Assembly (NCBI GenBank): GCA_963805525.1 | Contig: CAWDUT010000002.1 | Span: forward strand, 186,001-250,000 | DNA from: DASQFQ01 sp963805525 | Lineage (GTDB): Bacteria > Actinomycetota > Thermoleophilia > Solirubrobacterales > Solirubrobacteraceae | Direction: 5' to 3' | DNA length: 64,000 bases | Shown here: one piece after another, positions 43,028-51,779 of the stretch | Numbering within the stretch: position 1 is the first letter of the stretch | Layout of the letters: each line of letters opens with the position of its first letter | Notes under the pieces: model-generated | What the model saw: the letters and a program-made list of their open reading frames with translations, nothing else | Database searches by the model: none | What the model was told of the DNA's origin: nothing | Translations under genes and position numbers: made by a program

Positions 43028-43546
43028 ATGTCCACCGGACTCATCATCCTGATCGTCGTGGTGGTCCTGCTGCTCATCGGCCTGCTCGTGATGCTGCCCC
43101 GCATGCGCGCCAAGTCCGAGGAGCGGAAGGCCCAGCGCGAGCTCGAGTCGCGCCGCGAGCGCGTCGCCACCGAGCATCGTGAGACCGCTTCTGCGCGCGC
43201 CAGCGAGGCCGACAGGGCGGAGCAGGAAGCCGAGATCGCCCAGCAGAAGGCTCGCGCCGAGCGCGCGGAGGCCGAGCGCCACGAGGCCGAGGCCAACCTG
43301 CACGAGCGCGGCCTGGCCGACGACAAGCTCGTCGAGGACCACGAGCGCGACCGCTTCGCCGGCGTGACCGGCGACAACGGCGCCGACACCGCCCGCCGCG
43401 ACGACGACCGAGTCGCCGACGACCGCACCGCCGAGGAGCAGCCCGCTGCTCGCCGGGCCACCGCGGACGATGCCGCCGACCGCCCGGACACCGAATACGA
43501 GCACGGCCGCGAGGACGAGGCGCAGGAGCGCACCCGCGGAACCTAG
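43028..43546 (+). CDS. Membrane-anchored coiled-coil hypothetical protein
   Basis: 172 residues from the ATG at 43028, with GGGAAGGGAG upstream. One N-terminal helix (LIILIVVVVLLLIGLLVMLP) is followed by a highly charged Ala/Glu/Arg coiled coil (ERKAQRELESRRERVATEHR to about residue 95) and a disordered acidic tail. The tail faces the cytoplasm if the N-terminus is outside. The function is unknown. Confidence 0.75.
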   Translation: MSTGLIILIVVVVLLLIGLLVMLPRMRAKSEERKAQRELESRRERVATEHRETASARASEADRAEQEAEIAQQKARAERAEAERHEAEANLHERGLADDKLVEDHERDRFAGVTGDNGADTARRDDDRVADDRTAEEQPAARRATADDAADRPDTEYEHGREDEAQERTRGT

Positions 43547-45055
43547 CTAGGTCATCGCGTCCGCCGTCCCGCGCTCCAGGAGCGCGGTGGCGGCGCCCGC
43601 GTCGAGCGGGCCGGCGATGAAGAAGCCCTGGGCGTACTCGCAGCCCAGGAGCTTGAGGTGATCGAGGTGGGCCTGGGTCTCCACGCCCTCCGCGATCACC
43701 TCCATGCCGAGGTTGTGGGCGAGCGCGACGATCGCCTTGACGATGTCGTGCGCGCCCTCGTCCTCGAGCATCGGGACGACGAACGTGCGGTCGAGCTTGA
43801 CCGCGTCGCCCGGGAAGCGATGGAGCTGGCGCACCGACGACGCGCCGAGCCCGAAGTCGTCGATCCGCGCCGCCACGGAGTGCTCGTCGAACAGGCGGCC
43901 CAACACGCGCCGGGCCGCGTCCGGGTCGTCCATCATCGAGCTCTCGGCGACCTCGAGCCGCAGCCCGCGCGGGTCGAGCCGCGCGTCGGCGAGCGCGCCG
44001 GTGACGAGGTCGACGAAGCCCGGGTCGGCGAGCTGGCGCTGGGAGACGTTGACCGAGACGGAGATGTGCTGCCCGCGCGGGTGCCTGCGCCAGATCGCGA
44101 GCTGGCGGCAGGCCTCGCCGAGCACGAAGCGCCCGAGCGGCAGGATCAGCCCGGTCTCGTCGGCGATCGGCACGAACTCGCGCGGCTCGATCGCGGTGCC
44201 GGTCGCGTCGGTCCAGCGGCACAGGGCCTCGAACCCGGCGATCTGGCCGGTCGCCGTCTCGATCACGGGCTGGTAGAGCACGCGCAGCTGGCCGCGCTCG
44301 AGCGCGTGGCGCAGGCCGGTCTCCATCTCGAGGCGCTGCATCACCCGCGCGTGCATCGCCTCATCGAACACCGCGTGGCCCGAGCCGCCCTTGGCCTTGG
44401 CGCGGTACATGGCGACGTCGGCGTCGCGCACCACGTCCTCCGGCGCGCGCTCGGGGGTGACCAGCGCGATCCCGATGCTGGCCGAGACGTAGAGCTCCCG
44501 GTCGTCCAGGTGGAACGGCGCGGCGAGTGACTCCTGCACGCGGTCGGCGACGATCGAGGCGCCGCGGACGTCGCCGATGTCCTCGAGCAGGATCGTGAAC
44601 TCGTCGCCGCCGTGGCGCGCGACGGTGTCGCCGGGCCGCAGCGCCCCCTCGATCCGCTTCGCGACCGCCATCAGCAGGCGGTCGCCGACGATGTGGCCGA
44701 GCGAGTCGTTGACGAGCTTGAAGCGATCGAGGTCGCAGAAGAGGACGGCGCAGCAGAACTCGCCGCCCAGGCGGCGCGAGCGCTTGAGGCTCAGCTCCAG
44801 CCGGTCGAGGAAGAGCGCGCGGTTGGGGAGGCCGGTCAGGCCGTCGTGGAGGGCGTCGTGGCGGAGCTCGGCGAGCTCGCCCAGCGCGCGGGTGGAGACG
44901 ATCGCGTAGGGCGCGCGGGCGGCCTCCTCGGGCGAGCCGACCCAGCGGAGCTCATAGCCGGCCGTGGTGAGCTCGCGCAGCAGCTTCTGGGTGACTTCGC
45001 GATCGTCGTCGCCTGCGACGAGCACGGTGACCGGCCGCGGCGGCAGGTCACGCAC
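43547..45055 (-). CDS. GGDEF-EAL bifunctional c-di-GMP signalling protein
   Basis: 502 residues. The GTG at 45055-45053 is chosen because AAGGAGG lies 5 bases upstream. The N-terminal 60 residues look receiver-like. The GGDEF domain is intact (GGDEF at 149-153) with an RxxD inhibitory site (R140-D143) five residues before it, so product-inhibited diguanylate cyclase activity is possible. The EAL domain keeps E276-A277-L278, NVSQRQL, EVAES, DDFGLGASSV and KLDRTFV, so phosphodiesterase activity is likely too. It is soluble, and may share the c-di-GMP pool with the HD-GYP protein and the riboswitch. Confidence 0.94.
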   Translation of the reverse strand: MRDLPPRPVTVLVAGDDDREVTQKLLRELTTAGYELRWVGSPEEAARAPYAIVSTRALGELAELRHDALHDGLTGLPNRALFLDRLELSLKRSRRLGGEFCCAVLFCDLDRFKLVNDSLGHIVGDRLLMAVAKRIEGALRPGDTVARHGGDEFTILLEDIGDVRGASIVADRVQESLAAPFHLDDRELYVSASIGIALVTPERAPEDVVRDADVAMYRAKAKGGSGHAVFDEAMHARVMQRLEMETGLRHALERGQLRVLYQPVIETATGQIAGFEALCRWTDATGTAIEPREFVPIADETGLILPLGRFVLGEACRQLAIWRRHPRGQHISVSVNVSQRQLADPGFVDLVTGALADARLDPRGLRLEVAESSMMDDPDAARRVLGRLFDEHSVAARIDDFGLGASSVRQLHRFPGDAVKLDRTFVVPMLEDEGAHDIVKAIVALAHNLGMEVIAEGVETQAHLDHLKLLGCEYAQGFFIAGPLDAGAATALLERGTADAMT

Positions 45056-45149
45056 CGGCCCTCCTTGACCGTGCATCCCCTGAACGTAGACGGCCAGATG
45101 ACCGGTTGGTACTGGTCTCGGCGCATGTTCGATTCGTACAGTGCAAGGG

Positions 45150-46661
45150 ATGGCGGCTGACGACGAACCACTCGGCAGGGAGGTCTGGATCGTCGCGGCG
45201 GTCGTCGTGGTCGGCGTGATCATGTCGATCCTCGACACGACGATCGTCAACGTCGCGCTCGAGACGCTCTCGCGGGAGCTCGACGCCCCGCTGAACACCA
45301 TCCAGTGGGTCTCGACCGGCTACCTGCTGGCGCTCGCGACCGTGATCCCGTTGACCGGCTGGATGACCGAGCGCTTCGGCTCGAAGCGGATCTGGATGAT
45401 CTCGGTCGCGCTGTTCGGCATCGGCAGCGCCTTGTGCGGGCTCGCGTGGTCGGCCGAGTCGCTGATCTTCTTCCGCGTCCTGCAGGGCTTCGGCGGCGGC
45501 ATGATCATGCCGGTCGGCATGGCGCTGCTGGCGCAGACCGCGGGCGCCCACCGGGTCGGGCGCGTCATGAGCGTGGTCGGCGTGCCGATGCTGCTCGGGC
45601 CGATCCTCGGGCCGGTGATCGGCGGCCTGATCGTCGACTCCGCCTCGTGGCGCTGGATCTTCTATGTCAACGTCCCGATCGCCGCGGCCGCGCTGGTGCT
45701 CGCCGGGCGGCTGCTGAAGGCCGACGCGGGCCGCGCCGACGCCGGGCGGCTCGACTGGACCGGGCTGCTGTTGCTCTCGCCCGGGCTCGCCGGGGTCGTG
45801 TTCGGGCTGTCCGAGAGCGAGTCGCACGGCGGCTTCGGTGACCCGCTGGTGTGGGGGCCGATCGTGGTCGGCATCGTGCTCGTCGCGCTGTTCGTGCGCC
45901 ACGCCTGGCGCGCGGAGCGGCCGCTGATCGACGTGCGGCTGTTCCGCGACCGCGTCTTCGCCGCCGCGAGCGCGACGACGTTCCTGATCGGCGGGGCGCT
46001 GTTCGGCGCCATGATCATCCTGCCGCTCTACTACCAGGTGGCGCGCGGCGAGTCGGCGCTGACCGCCGGCCTGCTGATGGCGCCGCAGGGGCTCGGGGCG
46101 GCAGCGGCGATGCCGATCGCCGGGAAGCTGACCGACCGGCTCGGCGGCGGCCGGGTGGCGGTGGCCGGGCTGCTGATCCTGACCGTCGGGACGATCCCGT
46201 TCGCGTTCCTGAAGTCGGACACGTCGTACACGGTGCTCGCGCTGCTGCTCGTGCTCCGCGGGCTGGGGATCGGCTCGTCGATGATGCCGTCGATGGCGGC
46301 CGCGTACGCCTCGCTCGACCGCGCGGCGGTGCCGCGCGCGACGAGCGCGCTGAACGTGGTGCAGCGGGTCGGCGGCTCGCTCGGCACGGCGCTGCTCGCG
46401 GTCATTCTGCAGGGGCAGATCAAGGATCAGCTCGGCGGCGCGGGCGGTGCGGGCGGCGGGACGCTCGAGCGACTCCCGGACAACGTGCGGGCGCGCGTGG
46501 CCGAGCCGCTGGCCGACGCGTTCGCCGCCACCTTCTGGTGGGCGGTGGGGATGTCGGTGCTCGCGCTCATTCCCGCGGTCGTTCTGGCGGTGACGCAGCA
46601 GCGCGAGCGGGCCGCGGCTTCGGCGGCGGCTCAGGCGGAGCCCGCCACCCAGGTGGCGTGA
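45150..46661 (+). CDS. DHA2-family (EmrB/QacA) MFS exporter
   Basis: 503 residues from the ATG at 45150. Fourteen membrane helices are inferred. The DHA2 signature LDTTIVNVALETLSRELDAP (helix 1), GYLLALATVIPLTGWMTERF, motif A GSKRIWM and motif C GPILGPVIGGLI are present. It is a proton-coupled drug or metabolite exporter. An imperfect palindrome (GACC...GGTC, 45100-45117) 32 bases upstream may be an operator. Its stop overlaps the next GTG. Confidence 0.92.
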   Translation: MAADDEPLGREVWIVAAVVVVGVIMSILDTTIVNVALETLSRELDAPLNTIQWVSTGYLLALATVIPLTGWMTERFGSKRIWMISVALFGIGSALCGLAWSAESLIFFRVLQGFGGGMIMPVGMALLAQTAGAHRVGRVMSVVGVPMLLGPILGPVIGGLIVDSASWRWIFYVNVPIAAAALVLAGRLLKADAGRADAGRLDWTGLLLLSPGLAGVVFGLSESESHGGFGDPLVWGPIVVGIVLVALFVRHAWRAERPLIDVRLFRDRVFAAASATTFLIGGALFGAMIILPLYYQVARGESALTAGLLMAPQGLGAAAAMPIAGKLTDRLGGGRVAVAGLLILTVGTIPFAFLKSDTSYTVLALLLVLRGLGIGSSMMPSMAAAYASLDRAAVPRATSALNVVQRVGGSLGTALLAVILQGQIKDQLGGAGGAGGGTLERLPDNVRARVAEPLADAFAATFWWAVGMSVLALIPAVVLAVTQQRERAAASAAAQAEPATQVA

Positions 46662-47467
46662 CGCCGCTCTTCGAGCGCGAGTGGGAGCCAGTGGGCGACC
46701 CACGTGCGGTCGTCGCCTTGCTGCACGGGCTCGGCGAGCACAGCGGCCGCTACGAGCACGTCGCCGCGCGCTTCACGGCCGCGGGGCTCGCCGTCCGCGC
46801 GCTCGACCTCCGCGGGCACGGGCGCTCGCCGGGGCCGCGCGGCGCGACGCGCTTCGAGCCCGCCGTCGCCGACTTGGACGCGCTCGTGCGGCGCTGCGGC
46901 GAGCGCGGCGGGCCGGTGTTCGTCTACGGCCACTCGCTGGGCGCGCTGATCGCCGCGCTGTGGCTGGTGCGGGAGCCGGCGCCGCCGATCGCGGGCGCGG
47001 TGTTGTCGGCGATCGGGCTGCACAGCGCGCTGCGCGAGCAGGCGGCCAAGGTGCGCGCCGCGCGGGTGCTGGGCCGCGTGCTGCCGAAGGTGCGCGTGAA
47101 GTCGGGCATCGACCCGGCCACGCTGTCGAGCGATCCCGCGGTCGTGCAGGCCTACCGCGACGACAAGCTCGTCCACGACATCGCGTCGCTGGGCTTCGGC
47201 CTCGACGCGCTCGAGGCGATCGACGAGATCGCGGCGGGCGCGCCGCGGCTGGCGGTCCCGCTGCTCGTCATCCACGGCGCGGAGGACCAGGTCGCCTACG
47301 CGTCGGGCGCGCGCGAGCTAGCCGCGCTCGCACCGGCGGTCACCACGCTCCACGTCTACGACGGCCTGTTCCACGAGATCCACCACGAGCCCGAGCGCGA
47401 CCGCGTGCTGGGCGACGTGCTGGCGTGGATCGACGCGCGGTTGGCTAGCGCTTCATCTCCTTCTTGA
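46658..47467 (+). CDS. Alpha/beta hydrolase, monoacylglycerol lipase-like
   Basis: 269 residues from the GTG at 46658, overlapping the MFS stop. Oxyanion region LLHGLGEHSGRYEHVAARF, DLRGHGRSPGPRG, nucleophile elbow VYGHSLGALIAAL (Ser near 97), acid LVIHGAEDQVAY and the catalytic His in GLFHEIHHEPERD. This is the lysophospholipase/monoglyceride lipase group (serine hydrolase 33). No signal peptide is present. It overlaps the convergent peptidase by 23 bases. Confidence 0.92.
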   Translation: MTPLFEREWEPVGDPRAVVALLHGLGEHSGRYEHVAARFTAAGLAVRALDLRGHGRSPGPRGATRFEPAVADLDALVRRCGERGGPVFVYGHSLGALIAALWLVREPAPPIAGAVLSAIGLHSALREQAAKVRAARVLGRVLPKVRVKSGIDPATLSSDPAVVQAYRDDKLVHDIASLGFGLDALEAIDEIAAGAPRLAVPLLVIHGAEDQVAYASGARELAALAPAVTTLHVYDGLFHEIHHEPERDRVLGDVLAWIDARLASASSPS

Positions 47468-49562
47468 TCGCGCTCCGGGCCGAGTAGACCGCTCGGGCCT
47501 TCGCCCGCGAGCGCAGGCCCGCGGGCTCGATCCCGGCCGGCTTCTCGGGCGTGAACAGCCACGTGTCGAAGAAGTCGCCGAGGTCCTGGCCGGAGATCCG
47601 CTCCGCGAGGGCGATGAACTGGGGCGTCGACACGTTGCCGCCGGAATGCAGCCGCACCCAGCGCTTGACCAGCCGGAAGAAGTCCCGGTCGCCGATCTTG
47701 AGCCGGAGCGCGTGCAGCGTCATGCCGCCGCGCCAGTAGACGGGGATCTCGAACAGCTGATCCGGGCCCGGGTCGCCGATCGGCAGCGTCCAGAAGGGAT
47801 CGTCGGCCGGGATCGTCGCGAAGTTGTCGAAGATCTCCTGCGCCGTCCCGAGCCCTTCGCGCTCGCTCCACAACCACTCCAGGTAGGTCGCGAAGCCCTC
47901 GTTGAGCCAGATGTGCTGCCAACCGGCGAGCGCCAGGCTGTCGCCGGTCCACTGATGCGCGAGCTCGTGGACGACGACGGAGTCCCCGTTCTCCGGGGTG
48001 TCGAAGAAGTCCGGCGCATAGACCGGCCGCGTCTGCGTCTCGAGCGCGAAGCCGAGGCCCTGGACGTCATCGACGATCCCGCCGGCCGCCGAGAAGGGGT
48101 AGCGGCCGAAGATGCCCGACTCGAAGGCGAGGATCTCCGGTTCACGCGCGAACGAGCCGGCGGCGATCGCTCCCGGCGTCGGCGGCGCATCCGCGGAGGT
48201 GCCCACGATCCAGTCGGTGTCGTTGCCGGGGCTGCCCGCAGGCGGCCCGGACACGGTCCAACCGTCGAGCGGGTTGCCGTCGTCCTCGAACGAGGTCGAG
48301 CCCGGGCCGCTCGAGATGGCGACGTCGTCGAGGAAGACGCCCTTGTGCTGCACGATGTCGTCGCTGGCGTAGCTGATCGAGAGCTCGACGTTGCCGTTCT
48401 TGTAGGGCGAGAGATCGACCGTCCACTGCTCGTAGCCGTTGCTCGCGCCGCTTGCGGCCTGCCAGACGCCGGTGCTGCCGCTCGCGGTACAGGTGCCGTC
48501 GCCGTTGTCGGTCTGGTAGTGGGCGAGGAACGGGTGGATCGCCTGCCAGCCGACGGGGCAGGAGTTGCCGGTGTTGTCGTTCGTGTGGCCGTTGAGGTCG
48601 GCCAGCGTGGTCCAGTCGTCCACGCCGGGGTGGTGCGCCTCGACGAACATGAAGTCCCAGTCGGGCTCGGTGTCGCGGTTGACCCAGAAGGAGAGCTGCG
48701 AGCCGCCGGCCGGCACGCTGATCGTGCGCGTGAGCCGCTTGTAGCTGTTGTTGGCCTGCTGGGAGAGCAGGTACTTCGCGCCCGTGCGCGGGGAGATCTG
48801 CGTGAACAGGTCCGGGTCGATCGCGTCCCAGTAGCGGATCCTGCCCTTGCGGTAGGCCGTGATGTCGAACTCGCCGATCGTCGCCGTCGTGAGGTACGAC
48901 GCCATCGGCTCCTTGGCATCCCACACCCAGGTCGTCCTGCCGTGGCGGCTGCGGTTGCTCTTCAGCACGCCGTTGGCCATCGCCTCGAGGCCCTCGGGGA
49001 CGGTGATGTGGAACGTGTAGGCGGCCTTGTCGAGCGGGTGGTCGTTGACCGGGTACCAGTGGTCGGCGCCCTCGGGCTGGCCGGCGACCACGGTGCCGTC
49101 GTCGGTTGCGATGAAGCCCGAGAGGCCGATCTCCGCGTCACCGACCGATGTCGGGATGCCGTCGTAGACGACTTCGGTGGTGAAGCGCTCGTGCTTCCGC
49201 AGGCCGTGCTTGGGGGTGACGCTCAGTTCGTCGGCGGCCCGGCTCCAGGTCGCCCGGCGCCCATCGACCTTGATCGAGCGGATCGTGAGCCCGTTGAAGT
49301 CGAGGTTGAAGCTCGAGAGGTTCTGCGTCGCCCGGGCGCGGATCGTCGCGACGCCGCGCAGCACGTCGGTCGGCGGGTCATAGGCGAGGTCGAGGTCGTA
49401 GTGCTTGGCGTCATAGCCGCCGTTGCCGTCGAACGGGAAGTAGGGGTCGCCGATACCGGGTGACCCGGGCCCGAACGACGTGATCGTGTGACCGAGCGCG
49501 GTCGCCGGCAAGGCGGCCATGCAGGTCGTGACGACAGCGGCAACGACAAACGTGCGACGCAT
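47445..49562 (-). CDS. Secreted M1-family zinc metallopeptidase with inserted beta-sandwich
   Basis: 705 residues from the ATG at 49562-49560, with a signal peptide (RRTFVVAAVVTTCMAALPAT). The N-terminal M1 saddle domain is followed by an inserted domain (about 265-440) with SFWVNRDTEPDWDFMFVEAH and FLDDVAISSGPGSTSFEDDG, like the MAM-type sandwich of immune inhibitor A peptidases. The catalytic part resumes at FGRYPFSAAGGIVDDV. The zinc site is HELAHQW (H532, E533, H536) and NEGFATYLEW (E555), with 18 residues between. It is an exported aminopeptidase-type enzyme. Confidence 0.9.
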   Translation of the reverse strand: MRRTFVVAAVVTTCMAALPATALGHTITSFGPGSPGIGDPYFPFDGNGGYDAKHYDLDLAYDPPTDVLRGVATIRARATQNLSSFNLDFNGLTIRSIKVDGRRATWSRAADELSVTPKHGLRKHERFTTEVVYDGIPTSVGDAEIGLSGFIATDDGTVVAGQPEGADHWYPVNDHPLDKAAYTFHITVPEGLEAMANGVLKSNRSRHGRTTWVWDAKEPMASYLTTATIGEFDITAYRKGRIRYWDAIDPDLFTQISPRTGAKYLLSQQANNSYKRLTRTISVPAGGSQLSFWVNRDTEPDWDFMFVEAHHPGVDDWTTLADLNGHTNDNTGNSCPVGWQAIHPFLAHYQTDNGDGTCTASGSTGVWQAASGASNGYEQWTVDLSPYKNGNVELSISYASDDIVQHKGVFLDDVAISSGPGSTSFEDDGNPLDGWTVSGPPAGSPGNDTDWIVGTSADAPPTPGAIAAGSFAREPEILAFESGIFGRYPFSAAGGIVDDVQGLGFALETQTRPVYAPDFFDTPENGDSVVVHELAHQWTGDSLALAGWQHIWLNEGFATYLEWLWSEREGLGTAQEIFDNFATIPADDPFWTLPIGDPGPDQLFEIPVYWRGGMTLHALRLKIGDRDFFRLVKRWVRLHSGGNVSTPQFIALAERISGQDLGDFFDTWLFTPEKPAGIEPAGLRSRAKARAVYSARSAIKKEMKR

Positions 49563-49657
49563 CTGAGCCCCCGGCGATTGACTCCCCTTGGTGGAGGACC
49601 CTCCCATCCGGGAGCGGCGTATGCAAGGCGAATCGGTAACTGTTAGGTTACGAAGTC

Positions 49658-50056
49658 ATGAACGGAACGCGAACGGATCCGTGGGTGCTCAAGACGCCGA
49701 GCGGCGGGTCCGAGTACACCGCCTTCCGCGACGAGTCGCTCGACCCGCCGGCCCTGGTCGTGCAGGTCGGCAAGACCGAGCTCCGCTACCACCTGCGCTG
49801 CCTCGACGACCTCGAGGCGATGCTGCGCGAGCGGGGCGATTGGGTGCCGCTCGGCAACGCCGACGAGCAGAAGCCGGCCGCCGAGGGCAGCGTCGAGGCG
49901 TGGGCGCGCTCGGACGACAACCCGGTCGGCGGCTGGTACGGCCTCAAGAAGGGGCTTCGCGGCCGCTTCGGCAACTACGTGCCGCCGGTCATGGAGGCGC
50001 TGGGCCGCGCCGAGGTCGAGCACAACCCGCGCAACAACCGGATGCGCGCGCTCTAG
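49658..50056 (+). CDS. Conserved hypothetical protein
   Basis: 132 residues from the ATG at 49658. Small, soluble and polar. NGTRTDPWVLKTPSGGSEYT starts the chain, and DNPVGGWYGLKKGLRGRFGN then YVPPVMEALGRAEVEHNPRN form the C-terminal half. I recognise the sequence type as a conserved actinobacterial family of unknown function but cannot name an activity. It is divergent from the peptidase gene. Confidence 0.75.
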   Translation: MNGTRTDPWVLKTPSGGSEYTAFRDESLDPPALVVQVGKTELRYHLRCLDDLEAMLRERGDWVPLGNADEQKPAAEGSVEAWARSDDNPVGGWYGLKKGLRGRFGNYVPPVMEALGRAEVEHNPRNNRMRAL

Positions 50057-50137
50057 CTCACCGCCTCGCGGAATTCTCGGCGCGTGCAGGCGTTCCCTCT
50101 GGGTATCTGCCAGCGACTCGCGCCAGGAGGTACCGCC

Positions 50138-51268
50138 GTGCCCCGCAAGGTTGTCCGACCGCGTGGTCTGTTCCTCGCGATGGCCGCAGTCACCGGCCTC
50201 ACTGGCCTCGCCGACACCGCCGGCGCGTCCGCCGCGGTGCCCGCGCCCACCCTCGAGCTGCTCGCGGGCACGGGTGTGCCGGGGTATCTCGGCGACGGTG
50301 GCCCGGCCGCCGATGCGCAACTCGACCAGCCGATGGGCGTGGCCGTCGATGCGTCGGGCAACGTGCTCGTCGCCGACCTGAGCAATCGCATCCGGAAGAT
50401 CACGCCGGACGGCGTCATCACGACGGTCGCCGGATCCGGCATCGCGGGTTTCGCGGGCGACGGCGGCCCGGCGACGGACGCGCAGCTGAACCATCCGACC
50501 GGGGTCATCGTCGACGCCACGGGCGGCATCCTCATCGCCGATCAGCACAACAACCGGATCCGACGGGTCGACCCGAGCGGGACGATCACGACGGTGGCGG
50601 GCACCGGCTTCGCGGGCAATCGGCTAGGGGACGGCGGCCCCGCGCTGCAGGCGGAGCTGAACTTGCCGACGACGCTCGCCCTCGACGCGCAGGGCGGCAT
50701 CCTCATCGCCGAGATGGGAGAGCGGCTCATCCGCCGAATCGACCCCGATGGCACCATCACCACGATCGCCGGCGACGGCGCGACGGGCTACGACGGCGAC
50801 AACAAGCCGGCCACCGAAGCGAGCCTGACCAAGCCCACCGGCCTCGCCGTCACCCGCGCCGGAGACGTGCTCATCGCAGACCAAGGGGATCAGCGCGTCC
50901 GCCGCGTCGATCCGTCGGGAGTCATCCACACGATCGCCGGCACCGGGCTGGCGTTCTCGACCGGCGACGGCGGCGCGGCCTCGGCGGCGAGCCTCAGCAA
51001 CCCCACGAGCCTGCTCGTGGACCGCTCGCGTCGCGTGCTCATCACCGAAGGCGGCTCGAGCACCAACGTGCGCTCGATCGAGCGGGACGGCACGATCAAC
51101 ACCATCGCCGGTGGCGGCACGAGCGCACCGGCCAACGGGCTCCTCGCGACCTCCGCCGCGCTGCCGAGCCCGACCGGCATGGTCATCGATCCCTCGGGCA
51201 GCGTGATCGTGGCCGTCACGGGGTCGAATCAGCTATGGACACTGCGCCCGGCGCGGGCGAGCAGCTGA
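50138..51268 (+). CDS. Secreted NHL-repeat beta-propeller protein
   Basis: 376 residues from the GTG at 50138, with AGGAGG 7 bases upstream. A signal peptide (GLFLAMAAVTGLTGLADTAG) precedes five to six NHL repeats with the pattern GDGGPA..A.L..P.G..VD..G..LIAD...RIRRVDP.G.I.TVAG. Each repeat is one propeller blade. It is probably an exported scaffold or binding protein. Confidence 0.87.
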   Translation: MPRKVVRPRGLFLAMAAVTGLTGLADTAGASAAVPAPTLELLAGTGVPGYLGDGGPAADAQLDQPMGVAVDASGNVLVADLSNRIRKITPDGVITTVAGSGIAGFAGDGGPATDAQLNHPTGVIVDATGGILIADQHNNRIRRVDPSGTITTVAGTGFAGNRLGDGGPALQAELNLPTTLALDAQGGILIAEMGERLIRRIDPDGTITTIAGDGATGYDGDNKPATEASLTKPTGLAVTRAGDVLIADQGDQRVRRVDPSGVIHTIAGTGLAFSTGDGGAASAASLSNPTSLLVDRSRRVLITEGGSSTNVRSIERDGTINTIAGGGTSAPANGLLATSAALPSPTGMVIDPSGSVIVAVTGSNQLWTLRPARASS

Positions 51269-51295
51269 GGCTTCGTGGCTACACTCGGCGGCCCC

Positions 51296-51368
51296 GCCTC
51301 CGTAGCTCAGCTGGTAGAGCACTTCACTCGTAATGAAGGGGTCAGCGGTTCGAGTCCGCTCGGAGGCT
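51296..51368 (+). tRNA. tRNA-Thr (anticodon CGT)
   Basis: A 73-base cloverleaf: acceptor GCCTCCG/CGGAGGC, D arm AGCTCAGCTGGTAGAGC, anticodon stem CTTCA/TGAAG with loop CTCGTAA giving anticodon CGT, and T arm GCGGTTCGAGTCCGC. The CCA is not encoded. TACACT at 51280-51285 is a possible -10 box. The 3' half is the attachment target of the two tandem elements that follow. Confidence 0.95.
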
Positions 51369-51370
51369 CT
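51327..51370 (+). repeat. Attachment site copy 1 (tRNA 3' half)
   Basis: 44 bases from CTCGTAATGAAGGGG to CGGAGGCTCT, identical to 54784-54827. It includes the anticodon loop, variable loop, T arm and acceptor 3' strand, the usual core for tyrosine-recombinase integration at tRNA genes. Confidence 0.85.
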
Positions 51371-51722
51371 TACAAAAGGGCCGCAAATGCTCCCCTTTTG
51401 CTGCTCAACCGCTGCGTGCGGACCGGAGCGGGTCCCGAGCGGTGCCGTTCCGCACCCGGTCAAGCGATGAGCTGACGAGATGGCACGCGCTGATGGTGTC
51501 CTTGGCCGTCCCCTCGCCGCTCGCGCGATCAGGTGGCGGGGTACTGGTCGAGCACTCATGAGTCGATCTTGGTGAGCCGGAAGGCGAGAGCCGCGGAGTG
51601 GCGCGCCAGGTTCGTCACGGCGATCAACGGGCCGGATGGATCACCGTCATCATCGATGCGCTTCGTTTTCCACCCTGGACGATCGCCACTCGCGACGAGC
51701 AGCGCTGAGGGATGTATCCAGT
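51371..51722 (+). repeat. Left-end segment of element 1 (direct repeat with 53005-53356)
   Basis: About 350 bases that return, with substitutions and small indels, after attachment copy 2. An example is TGCTGCTCAACCGCTGCGTG at 51400 and 53037. No intact gene is seen in it; the reading frames on both strands are short and differ between the copies. It is probably the conserved left end of the element. Confidence 0.75.
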
Positions 51723-51779
51723 CGGGTTCGTCGCGGGACTAAGGCGGGCGGCGCGTCGATCGTCCGAGAACAGTGACGC

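Noticed and set aside
45100..45117. Imperfect palindrome before the DHA2 exporter as a firm operator
   Set aside because: Two of nine positions mismatch and no regulator gene is adjacent; it is mentioned only in the exporter entry.
51233..51559. Minus-strand frame across the tRNA and the left end of element 1
   Set aside because: It runs through the tRNA gene and its counterpart in the second repeat copy is not conserved as protein, so it is not a gene and not an integrase remnant that I can recognise.
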